Source: Onchidella celtica (Eukaryota; Mollusca; Gastropoda; Systellommatophora; Onchidiidae). Taken from it: a DNA stretch of 64,000 bases. Both the position numbers and the translations under genes were made by a program. Below, piece after piece: positions 49,024 to 61,600 of the stretch. Location: contig OZ007567.1 in NCBI GenBank assembly GCA_963931925.1, forward strand, positions 95,982,176-96,046,175, written 5' to 3'. Positions within the stretch are counted from its first letter, which is position 1. Each line of letters begins with the position of its first letter. A model generated the notes under the pieces. It saw only the letters and a list, made by a program, of their open reading frames with translations. It was not told where the DNA came from and did no database searches.

Positions 49024-49660
49024 TATGTTCATTAATCAGTAAAGGTGTGTTGTGTTCAGTTCACAGTCTAACACCCTTCCCAGTAATTGTAACAAATTGA
49101 GTCTATGCTTTGCATCTACTGTACAAAGATAGCATCTAAATAACTGCTTTCTGCTAACAATATGTGTGTCCTTTACACTTCCTGTGTTATGTAAATAAAT
49201 GCAGAGTGCATTTTGTCTAATGAACACTTCCTTGAAACAGGTAATAACAAATAGTTTTTGATACACCGGATTCCTTTTTCAATGTCATCTTTTTGACAGA
49301 AAGCAGATCTTTTAATTCCAAGACATTGAATTTTATAAATTTTCACTTGCTGTGTCTTATTCATTTTCATTAACCTCCTTGGCTTTTAAACTCTCCATGT
49401 CACTTTAGTCTAAACTATTCCTCTCATCACTTTATCCCACCTTTATGCCGTCTTGACTCAAAAAAAAAAAAAGTATATACATGAAAGAATGACATACAAA
49501 ATAAATCATTTCTTCCAGTCATAATTATCTGAAGTATCTGGTATCTGTAAAAAAAAACAAAACACGGATTCAAATTAAGTGAAAACCATAACGGTGATTA
49601 TCGGTCAACATATCAGCCACCAAGAAAACAAAAATTCTTGTTGATTTTCTGTTGCATTCA

Positions 49661-52600
49661 TCATCTCTTTTTGAAGTAAGTCAGTAAAGTATTTTGGCCT
49701 TTCTTTGTAGGAGATCCTTTCTTCCTTTTCTCATTTGGTAACGTGGTATTCACATCTGTGCCACTTTCTGAGGTTCCCATCATGACATGAGCCATAATTT
49801 CACCTTGGATGTTCCGTGGTAAAGATGAAAAAACTTCAGGATCAATGTGATCGGGCAATTTTTTGTGGAAGTCTTGCCCTACATTTCTTTTATGAGTGGG
49901 TGGAGATAATTCACTAAAGAGATCTGCATGACTACCTGGTACGTTCATGGAACTCACAGTCTCTTTTTTTTCACAAGATGAAAGTGTATCTGGCAAATCT
50001 GAATTACTCTTTCTTAGGTTAGACTTTAGTGGATGACTACAGTTGACAGGTGGACTTTCAACATTTGATGAACTCCTCAGTTGATCCATGTTGGAGTGTG
50101 AAGGACTTGACGTTTCATGAGACTTACTAGAACTGGGTGTGTTATTTTGTAAATTCTGAGAACGTAATGGAGATGTGTCAGATGGAGAATTGCTTATGTG
50201 ATATTCATTCCCTCTGGAAAGTTTCAGCTCCTCTGAGCATTGCTGCCCTGTATACGAGAGTTCCAAATCTTTACCTGTTGTTGGGTCTGAACAGAGTAAG
50301 TCACAATCCCCCTTTTCTGTCTTTCTCAAAGTTACTTTGTTCTGGCCAATCATTGTTTTATTGCAGTCTGTATCGAACTGCACATTGCTTTCACTTGGGG
50401 ATGAATTTTTAATCACACTTGAATTGGCTCCCTTGTCCCTGTTGTCTTGTGACTTATCATGCTCTATTTCTGGAGCTGACAAAGCTTCTTGAGAATCTGG
50501 AATAATAAAACATTCAGTAGAAGATGTGCTTTGCCCTTCAAATTGCAACATTTTTTTACTTTTCGAAGCCTGTAATTCATCTTCAGTTTTCAGTAACAAA
50601 TTTCGTTTAGTTGCTCTCTTTTTCTTTGGACTAAAGAAAAGTTTCTTGCTTTTCACCCTCATAGTTTCTGTTGTTCTCGATCTGGTGCTTATTTTGTCTG
50701 AGAGATAAGTAAACCTTCTGCCTTCTGGAAGGTCTTCCATGAGGATTTTGTACTGCAACAATACTTCTTTCTTTATGTCATCTGGTAGCTCTGCTATTGT
50801 CTGGGCATCAACTGATTTTGGCAGTAAAGTTTGCAAGGACTTTCTTTCATCTGCCTGATCAAGGTTTTCTGGGTCTGCTTGCAGGAATTTTGAATCTGGT
50901 GCAGTAGTTGAGGTAGACTGTTGAGTTACAGGAAAATCTTTCTTCTGCTGAGATGAGCTTCCTGCAAGATGAAGAATCTCACCTGATTCTGGAGCTTTTT
51001 CTGGATCCCGATGTCGGCTTTGCACCAGGGACAACTGAGTTGTTTGTGGCATATTGTCTTGCTCCATGCTATGTGCAGATCCAAGACTATTATCATTCTT
51101 CAGAAAACTATTTTTTTGAGTATTTGTTTTCAAACTTTCGACTTCTGAAGATTTGCTTGATATGCCAGTGTTCTGAAAGAAATGCATGATTGTCTTATCT
51201 TTTCTTGACTTCTTTGTGGTACCAGAAAATTTATTTGGAGAATAGTGGGTATTCTTGGAAGTGTCACAGGTTGCTGTCAAACTGTCATCTGTGTTCTGGT
51301 TTCCACTGTCTTCAGGTAAATCCACAGCTCTGGTGAAAAATGAACTAATTTTAGCTTTCTCATCACCTGGTTTGGCTAATTTAGCAAAGCAAATGTTGAT
51401 CAATGTCAGATGAAATGGTCTGGATGAGTCCACCAACTTGGAGAACAAGCTCATGATAATGGGCATGAGTTGATCACATGCAGTTTCTGTTGAATCTGCA
51501 GGATGAAAATGAAAACACATTGTGTGAGTCATTTCACAATGTTTGTTTTACTGCAAATAACTGATAAATGTATTGGTACTTCTCTTCCACTACTTAGCGG
51601 CTTTATTATTTAGATCAGCTCATCTTCATTTTTTATTCTATTATGAAACTAAATGTACTACCTTGATTTCAGATACCACAAAAGGTTTCACATGTCTGGC
51701 TCAATTTAATCTATCGGTATTATTTAGTGCTCACAAACATGTTCATTTATGCTTCTGTTATTAACCCATACCCCGCACGCTACCCGTAAAGCCCGCTGCA
51801 GGGTCAGTGACCTTACTCACGGAGAATCTTATCTGGGGTCACTGACCCGTGCCGCTATGCGATGACCACAAACGCTGTCCGCGTGGTTCGGTTTTTATTG
51901 ATTGGTATGAAAACATTCGCTGCTATGCCTTATCATGCTTGATAATGAATTAACCAGCAAAACCTTAGTCTGTCAGTCTCTAACCAATGATCTGACTTGT
52001 GATTCCAAACTGACAGCTGTAATTTTCGTGAGAACGAAGCATGATAACTAGCCACGCCCTCCCAAGCCCTACACAAATGGTTTCATCCTGATTGACACAT
52101 ACTAATAAACCAATGTGGGCATTTGGGGCAAAGATTATTTCAGAGCTTGTTTCTGATTGGTTCTTAGATACAGACAACTCCAGATGGTGGTCAGCTTGTG
52201 AGAAAATGAGATAATATTGCAAATTTGTTGAGCAACAGTTCGCATGTCGATGTTACATCTTTTGAAAGTGTGGGGAGAGCCTTTGAAAGCTTAGTCTTTG
52301 TGATTCCGACCAGTGGTTCACTGGTTAACATGTCCATGTCACAATGCGTTTGATTTGGAAGACATACAGTGGACAATAACACGGTGGTTACGTCTCAAAA
52401 AGGTCAGTGACCTGATGCGTGAAAATACGGCTTGCGCGTGGCGCGGTCAGCTTGACCTTCCCGACTTTTGCCGCCATGCGGCGTGAGCGCTTGCAAGTAA
52501 ATACCGACAATTGCCGCCCCTCGCAGGGTGAGGGTTAACTTATCAAGACAGAGGTGGTCAGTCAGAAAGAGAAGTGAAGTGAATCTTCCTAAGCAGGTGC

Positions 52601-55600
52601 AATTTTGAATTTGTAAGTATTGAAGTTTTACTCATTTCAGAGACAAATCAATATACCGACAGCCACTCAATCTTGAAATAGGATGAATAAGTATAAAAGC
52701 TCTGGCACAGCAGCGCCTGTCAGCCAGCCATGCGGTGGAATACAGTCAAGCACGCGAAACTCGAACACACCTAAGTCGAAATCATGGATCCCACGAGCAA
52801 AGATCTAGATCCCATATTTATTTCTCAATATTCTTTGTAGTTATTTCACGCGCACCTCGAACTGTGACACAGATTTGTCGAACCAGTTTTCCAGCTGCAA
52901 GTGTGATCCAAGTAGCCTACAAGTAGAAAAGACCAAAAAAAATCAAAACCGAATGCCAGAAACTTCCTTCGGTTAGCTATAACATAGCGGCAGCCTATTC
53001 GTGGCAGGTCAGTCTGTATAGTCGCGCCCTCCCCCTTCTCCCGATATAAACAGAGACTAAAATACCTGAGACGACCGATTCGGGCAGGAAATAACCCCCT
53101 TTTTTTTTTGGTTTGTCCCGTACTCATACTCCAATAGAAAAAAAGAAAGGAAGCGCTGCTGTACGAACAGGAGTAAAGCCAAACAGAGAAAAATGGTGAG
53201 CTGTGTTCACTCTGTAGTTTATTTTATCGCTGTTGGGTTTGGCTTGGAAACGGTCCTTACCGAAGCACTTCCAAAAGGGGAAAAAAAGTGTTCGGGCACA
53301 AGGTCGCGTGCCACTGTCGCCATGCGCGTCAGTTTAATACTTGCTTCTCTTTCAACTGACCACGGGAAAGGGAGGGGGGGATTAAGGGAGACCAGGTACA
53401 TGTAATTCGTGGTACACGTTGTCAGTTGTATTATTTTCCTTGAATATACAGTAATAATACCTCATGATTAATGCTTCACGTATTCCTCAAAATTCTGCAA
53501 ACTCGAAGTAGATGAAGAAAGAGTTTTCCGTGCTCGACTGTATATGCCAATTCAAAATGTGAAAATAAAGTCATCTTGCAAGTTATCCACTAAGAGTACT
53601 AAGAAGTCAATGTAAAATGAAGTAAATGACTGACCCCAAACAGCCTATAGCAAATGAATACTTTTGCTGGCAAAACATGGTATTGGTAATATTGATCTGA
53701 TACAAAAGCTGAGAATTTCCATGCGGCAAAAACATGACCACACCGTGGTATCCGTTTATCAAAAAAAAAAAAAAAAAAGAAGAAGAAACTTTTACTTTAG
53801 CTCCACTCACTTGTTTTATGAAACTTTGTAAAAATGCTTCCTGGGACTGGGCACTGTCGACTTTCTCTGTGGTAGTTATTTAACACACGTCTGACTGTCA
53901 AACGAACAGTCTGAGGGCTCCTCCCATCTTCAGTGACTCTGACAACAACAAAAAACAATAAAAATAAAACTGGTAAACCTGTCCCTGTTTCTGTCTTCAG
54001 TCAGGATATAAATAATGTAAAATTCTGCAAGCCACTTTCATTTTTGAAAGGTGGTCTAGAGGCAAGGTGCTCGCCTCTCATGCCAAGGGTCCCGGGTTCT
54101 AAACCCGGGCAGTGCAGGCATGTTGGAAAGTGGATTTTTCTCGTATTTTCAAGTCCCTGGTCCTATTGGGGGGTAGGATCGAGTAGTTCTTGGAAATAGG
54201 ATTTTTCTCATATTTTCAAGTCCCTGGTCCTATTGGGGGGTAGGATCGAGTACCTAGTCTTCTCGGATAAGGACGAAAAAATTCGGAGGGCCCGTGTGCA
54301 CGTTGCGCACGTTAAAGATACCTTGGCAGTTGGAAATCGTAAAGAGCAGGCCGAAAGGCCGCTGCCCGGGCAAAATTGAAATTAATAGATTAAAATTTAT
54401 CCATATCATCTCCCCCCCCCCCCCCTCCCCCCCCGCCAGAACAAGAAATAATAAAACAAGTAAAGTGAGGTGTAAATGCCAAGGGCAGCGAACCTCCTAA
54501 AATAAAGACCTCAAATCGAAGCCACTTTCAATGAATTAGTCTGCGGTATAGGCGTCGAACTCCAAGACATGAGAGCAAAGTCATAGGCCTTGAGCACAAA
54601 GAAGAACTACTGATGGTAGTAACCAACAAAATATGGCATCAGAAGGTTTTTGCCTTATGCACCACAGCCTCAGGTACAAGAGGACCATAATCGTAAGTCT
54701 GAAAATGTTCTATTTTCTGGTCCCCATTGCCTCTGTGGTGAGTGTGTACACCAATTTGTGCTTAAATCTTACCTGGAGCAGATTAATACAGTACAAGTGT
54801 GATGCAGTTACCAGAGATGCCACAATTGTGGAAAATTCAGAAATTCCGCAAAAGAAGGCAAGGAATCCTGTTGACAAACCAGTACAATTTCAAAAGGATA
54901 AAACAGAGATAACACCATCTCAGAGGAGACTTTGGGATAGCCTGAAAGATGAACTAGCACCAGAGAGGCAAAAGTGAAGACTTCCTTGACTGTTATTATA
55001 GCCCATATGGGGACAAGGTGGTCTAGAGGCAAGGTGCTCGCCTCTCATGCCAAGGGTACGGGGTTCAAAACCCGGCTGGTGCAGGCATGTTGGAAGTTTG
55101 GGATTTTTCTCATATTTTCATGTCCCTAATCCTATTGGGGGGTAGGATCGAGTACCTAGGCTTCTCGGATAAGGACGAAAAATTCGGAGGGCCCGTGTGC
55201 ACGTTGCGCACGTTTAAAGATACCTTGGCAGTTGGAAATCGAAAAGAGCAGGCCGAACAGGCCGCTGCCCGGGCAAAATTAAATAAAATTCATCCCTACC
55301 ATTCCTCCCCCCCCCCCCCCCCCCCAAAGAAAAAAAAAAAAGAAACCCGCCGACCGGCGCTGCACTGTGGCGATGACGTGCCTGCTCCAGTTATAACTGG
55401 GCTGCCATGGCACAAAGGCAAAATTTCCCAAATGGGATTAAACTAAAGTGTTATACAAAATACAAATTATTTAAAAGTGAATGCTCAGTTCCATAATGTG
55501 CACATCCTTTCTTGCAATCCAATGCACCATTAAAAGTTCAGGAAATTTTCGAAGGCTTTAATGATTTCTCTGAGTTATAAACTTGTTCTGAATTAACCCT

Positions 55601-58600
55601 ACAGTGCTAGGATATCAAAGAGGAAAACATCCAAAGCACAGCAAGTATATGCTGGTAATTTTCAGGGCCTACCATTTTTGTTATTTGTCATGAAAAGTGT
55701 GGCTCAGCGCTATTAAGCAAGCAAATCCACAAAAGACTACTACCTTTTCAGAAGGCTTGTCAGTAATTCTTTGATTCGAGACTCAGCATCACTGTAATCC
55801 TTACAGCATTTAAAAGAGTCTTCATCGCTCAAGGTCTGCAATTACACACAGAAATGTTCCAAGTCACCAATAAATCACTTAAACATTTTACATTTTTTTT
55901 CAACTGAAGGAAATGAATTCACAAAACCAAAATAGGTCAAAGACTAAGGAGATTATACAAGACAAATATGGCAATGCAAACATGATGCACATATCATACA
56001 GTGGACATACCATCATACTTAACTGATAACCTTTAACCCTTTCAGTGCCACAGTCCGCCATAGCGGTCGCCAGCTTTTTCCTAAATATGTGCGCCAAGAT
56101 CGCTTATAGTGGTCGCTCGAGGATAGATTGGATCTATAATAAAGTATTAAATGTGAATACGAATGTGGGCTTTATAATTTCCTTTCCAAGAGTTTTGGGA
56201 GTGATTTCATTTGAATTTATTTCTTACTGTTGGCGCAAACAACATGTAAGTTGCAAAATATAGAAGTTTGTGCTTGTTACAAACTGAGTGAGCCAGAAAT
56301 GGCAGACAGTGAGCCTTCAAGCATTGACAGTTGGGAGTCTTATAATCAAGATTCAAATAATTCTGGTGAAGAATCTAAATCAGAAATTGAAGCTGCTACT
56401 CAAGCAGACTCTGACAGTGATCTAAATGAAGGTTTCACACCTCCTGAGCTACTGAAATGGGTGAAAGAATTACTGAGTTATACAAGTCCAAAATTTCAGG
56501 GTGTTAGACCAAATCCTCAAAATTCATACTATTTCACCTAAAAACCACAACCTGTATGAACATTCATGCTTTCGTATAATTTCATCCATTTTCCTTTAAG
56601 AAAATATATACTTTTGTAAACCCTGCTTGAATGAGGAATTTTTACTGATTTTTTTAGAAAAGTATATATGCGAATTTCTAGTCCATTCCTCAGTGGAGGG
56701 GTAATATAATTTGCCACTAGGTCCCAGGGCTTTGACGCCAAAAGGGTTAAATAAACATACTGCACCCTTCAGTTCTTGAAAGAGTGTCACCATGAATGAC
56801 TCAGTGATAATTATGTTGCAAAAATACTTACATTGCAAAATCGCATATTCAAGGTTCTCTTTTGATAGGAAATGTTCACTTTGGTGACAACTAGAAGCTG
56901 AAATGAATGGCTCTGACTCTTTCTATGTCAGCTTGAAAGGAAATTAGATGATGCCAAAATTTAAATTGCAACTGCCTGCGACAGAAAAATTGTTCCTCCT
57001 CTCAAATGGATGTGGACAGGTAGCCAATAATTCTTGAATTTTCAGTTTCACTGTTTGTTTACCTGGGGTTGACTAAATGTAACGACCGGTGTATCGTCTA
57101 TGCCAAAACTGAGTTCCTTCAACAACTGAGCCAATGGATGGCCAAATTCTCTTTCTAAAATCCTGAAGTCACAAGTCTGCAGATCTATGATGGAAGAGAT
57201 CTCTAAGGCCTGAAGTCTTCGGCTGGTTCTTGATCCTATACCTTAAGATTTAAATACCAGTTGCTGATTTTGATACATCGTCTTCAATGAGTAAATAGTT
57301 CAAATAAACATTACCCTCAACTTCATTATAAAGCAAGACTGAAGACACAAGATCCTTAAACCATTCACACTAAACCTGGCGGATGCCACTGCACACATCT
57401 AAATTTGTTTTTGTTTTAATAGAGTAATAATGTATCTTTAATAAAGGCCTTCCTCAACTTAACAATGACCAAACACTTACAATCTGAAACATAATCGACA
57501 AGTCAGAGTGTTTTTTATTTTCTGTTCTAGTATGTGTATGCATTTATGAAGTCAAGCTGCAACAAATCTCTGCTCTATCATATAGTTATCACATGCCAAT
57601 GAGACCCATGCTAAGTTTTGTGTCAAGCACAGTGGACCTAGTAGGACAGCATTTACACAGTACACTGTAATTGAACTTAAAACACATTATCCTCTTAAGC
57701 AGAACATAAACTCTACATCCACCTATAAAATCTGAGGAATTCAAATTCCCTCAAAAATCACTTTTTCTTCTACCACTATTTCAACACCCACAGACATGAT
57801 TACCAAATATATTTTTCAAAACACAAACTATTCAAAAGTGTCACGACAATTAAGCTGTTGTAATGAACTGAAAAAAAAGAAAAGATGACACTGATTTCTA
57901 CATTACCAGGTATACTGCGAACAGAGGGCAAAGATGTCACCAGTTCTAAGGCCAAATGAGGTAGGATGGCAGTTTGCTGATTAGGTTTATGAATGGAACC
58001 CGCCAGCTTGGCTAACAGTTTGTTATGAGCAATCCCAGTGCAGCAGGTAATGCCGAGCTCTTTCTGCAAAGCTTCTCGAATATCAGCTGCAATTTGTGAG
58101 CCAATCTGCATTCTGACTTCACAACCACAACCACAGGGAGCTGTGGTGGAATCTACAAAAAAGAGACAATTTCATCTTTCCTAGTGAACACAATAAAAGT
58201 CAGTGCATGCATAATTGCAGTGCCTTCCACGATCGGAAACTAAATCTTTAAGAGTCCTGCCACAGATACAAAATTAATCAAACACAAAATTTAACTTCAA
58301 TGGTGAAATATTTCCACATTACAATGCCACTGTTTTCAGGACCCACATGACAATCATTACAAAAGAATTGCATCTCATTAAAAATATTTTATAGCCATCA
58401 TCACCCCATTCCATACAACTGACATGATTTGGACAACTTCTCAGGAGAAGCAAGAAAGTGTTTACTTTTAGCATTACTGGTCTAGTGATGATGACTTTTT
58501 GAAAGTTTGCTATTCAATTATTTTTCGGCTTAGGAGTCTAGAACCAAGATCATTCGATGTGGCTTTGAGTGTAGTTGAACATAATATATAAATTGATTTT

Positions 58601-61600
58601 TTGAGTTACTACAGTCTTAGGAACGGTGATGATATTGGCCCCAATATGTACATGTAACTCAATATGTTTCTCTGTCCATCAAAGTTAAATTTTGTATGCA
58701 TAGACATATTTCTGTAAACTGGTGGAAAGGCTCTCTGTGACAAGCTTTGCAATATCATGAATATGAATAAGCCATTTAGATTCCAAATATTATTTCCAAT
58801 GAGCAAATTCTGCAAACTAGTGAGTCATAAGCTTTCAGATCTTCCTGACATACAGCGCTTTTTCATGCAATGCTGAGGGCCAAATATAATATCTATGATG
58901 ACTTGGATTAATTATTTCCTTGGCAGATGGTTTGAATTTGTTATTATATGACATTACAAAAACTTGTAATAATTTCTTTGCCATCACTGAACAGTGCAGG
59001 CTACTCACATTGATCATTTGATTCGTACACGTGGCCTACAAACTCCGACTTATAGTTGCCTTCTTCTTGCCTCCATGTGACCATCTGACTCACATCAACA
59101 AAGTTCTCATCAAATCCCAAACGTTCAACACACGGAGTGTATTGCTGTAAAAATTCTGAAATTTGGAGGAAAAATTCACAGCAGTTCAATGCAACATACA
59201 ATTAAAGAGTTGTTGTTCATATTCCTCATCAATAAAAATTGTGAATGATTTTAATCTTTATTTGTGAAGTTTCATTTTATTCAAACCTGTACAAAAATTT
59301 TCAAAACTACGTCTCATGAATTTCAAAACTCAGTCAGTTTATTTCACAGAACAGCAAAGATCTTCTTGTAATATCATTTAGTGATACAAATTTGCTCAGC
59401 AATGAATAAATATCTACACCTTCAGCCGTTTTGTCAAAAGATTTCAAATTCAACACAATATTTTACATAAAATAAATGTACCATGTTAATCAAACAATGT
59501 ACAATGGAGCCCGCAAAATTCGAAATCACCGGGAAATGGATTATACTTCGATTTACCAAAGTTCAGTTTACCTCTGAGCAGAGAAATAACCATTAGTTTG
59601 CAGTCTGCCCCATACCATACATATAATTACATCCCCTTGCAGACTCCCCACCCCCCAACATACACACACACACACACACAAAAAATGCAAAGGAACCTGT
59701 GTGTGTCATGAAATTGTTTGATTATTTTTTTTTCTTTAGAAGTGACCCTACCATTGTGGTAAAACAAAACAAAAAAAAAGGCAGTATTGAATGGCTTAGA
59801 CCTGGTAATTCTGGTCAGCAAACTGTGTTCCCTGTCTTTATCTTGGCCGCATGTATTGTGTGTGACGTCATCAATCGATAAAGACATTCTCCCGTGTATG
59901 ATGTTCAAATGCAAGACTGTAGGCCTACTTCTTTGTCCCATCTTGCTATCAGTGGCGTGGAATTACATTACGCAGTGTAACAATGCCGTACTCGTCCCCC
60001 CTCCCCATTAAGTATAGTGTGGTGAATGTGTAAACACTGCAGCGACGAATTTACAGTACTGAAGTGCTAAGAACCTCATGCAAGTGAGGTCTTTGTTCTT
60101 ACAGGGCCTTACCATAAATTTCACTTTTAATTCATGTGATGCTGTATAGCTTAGTGAGCATTACATAAGTGTGTACTAGAATGGCTGTATAAGAGTATGG
60201 TGGGCACACCGTACAGCTCGTGGTTCAACTGTGTGTATTTTATGTTCAGAATACCGTGTCTTGGCTGTACCTGTCGTGGTTTCATTAGCAATCGATAAAT
60301 TCACTGGCCAGAATGTGAGCACTGTCTCGCATATGCGTATTGTTGGCTGATATCATTGGTCATTGGGGCAGAATCACGCTGCGTGCACGGGCCCCACCCG
60401 TACCACTGCCATACTCTTCGGCATGTTTCTCACTTGGTCGAGACAGACACGTAAGGGGAAGGTTCTGCAGCCTACCCATTGCATCATTTTTGGCACGTCT
60501 ACCCTTCCCCTCGATGGCTGCTGAGAGTAGAGTTGTTGAACAGGCCTGTGTCAGTGTGTTTGTGGAAACTGATTTTCACGGCCACGGGGCTGGACATCAG
60601 AAGTTACGAGTTGACTGATGAGAGCCCTCAATCAGCTCTATTTTTTAAATCAGAACTGGGGCAGTTCGAACTTGAATTAGCAGTAAATGTTTAATAGAGA
60701 TAAAGAAGGAAAAAAGAACTCATTTCAAAGTCACCTTTATTTTTTAGCAGAAACTCGAATTATCAAAGTTCGGTTTACATGGGCTCTACTGTATAAATGT
60801 TTGTCACCATAGACAGAGATATAACATTAACCGCTGCTCGCTATTGACCTACAGTTAAAAATATACTCCCAGACAATGCAATGTATCAAAATCCTAGACC
60901 GACAATATTAAAAGTTAGCGTCTTTATAGTACCTCAATGCCATTAAAAGCAATACATAAAGTATTTTATTACCAATACACAAAGTACCTGTCAGATGAAT
61001 TAAAGTATTAAATGATGTCACACCTGAGATCTGATAGGATACTTGTCGATAATGGGTCAAGTCTTCTCCACTGACCAGGATCAACTGTGGGCATTTCTTT
61101 TTAGCATCAGTGACATATGATAGTTTTGAGACTCCCCATTTTCTCGCTTCATAATTACTGGTCACAATGATGTTCTTTTGCTGAATTCCTATAAAACATA
61201 AAATACATGTTACTCTGGCCGAAAGGCCGCTGCCCGGGCAAAATTGAAATTAATAGATTAAAATTTATCCATATCATCCCCCCCCCCCCCCCCCAGAACA
61301 AGAAATAATAAAACAAGTAAAGTGAGGTGTAAATGCCAAGGGCAGCGAACCTCCTAAAATAAAGACCTCAAATCACTCTGGTAATAGTTTTTTATGGCGC
61401 AGAAATGCTATCCTAAATTATGTTTCCTTAAAAAGCATGACACCTACCCATCATTTACATCAGTTTAAGCTGCAGAAAATCACTTGCTTAGGAGACACTC
61501 TGAAAAACAGCTTATCAGGAGATTGACCTAATTCATCAGATTATAGAATACTAATTACTACTGTAAATAGCACAAGGCTTGAACTGATGAAAAGATACAA

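Larger units (their letters stand above)
46440..49660. other. OLAH-POLI convergent intergenic region
   Basis: No coding exon is visible. The first part may be a long OLAH 3' UTR. It contains a pogo-like element (47394-48121), a TTAA-flanked MITE (48336-48504) and a well-formed polyadenylation signal at 49018. An ATTAAA on the minus strand near 49311 could serve POLI. Confidence 0.5.

Noticed and set aside
52688-52730. TATAAAAG box in POLI intron 8 on the plus strand as a promoter
   Set aside because: The following ATG gives only about 14 codons and no exon could be recognised; left as coincidence.
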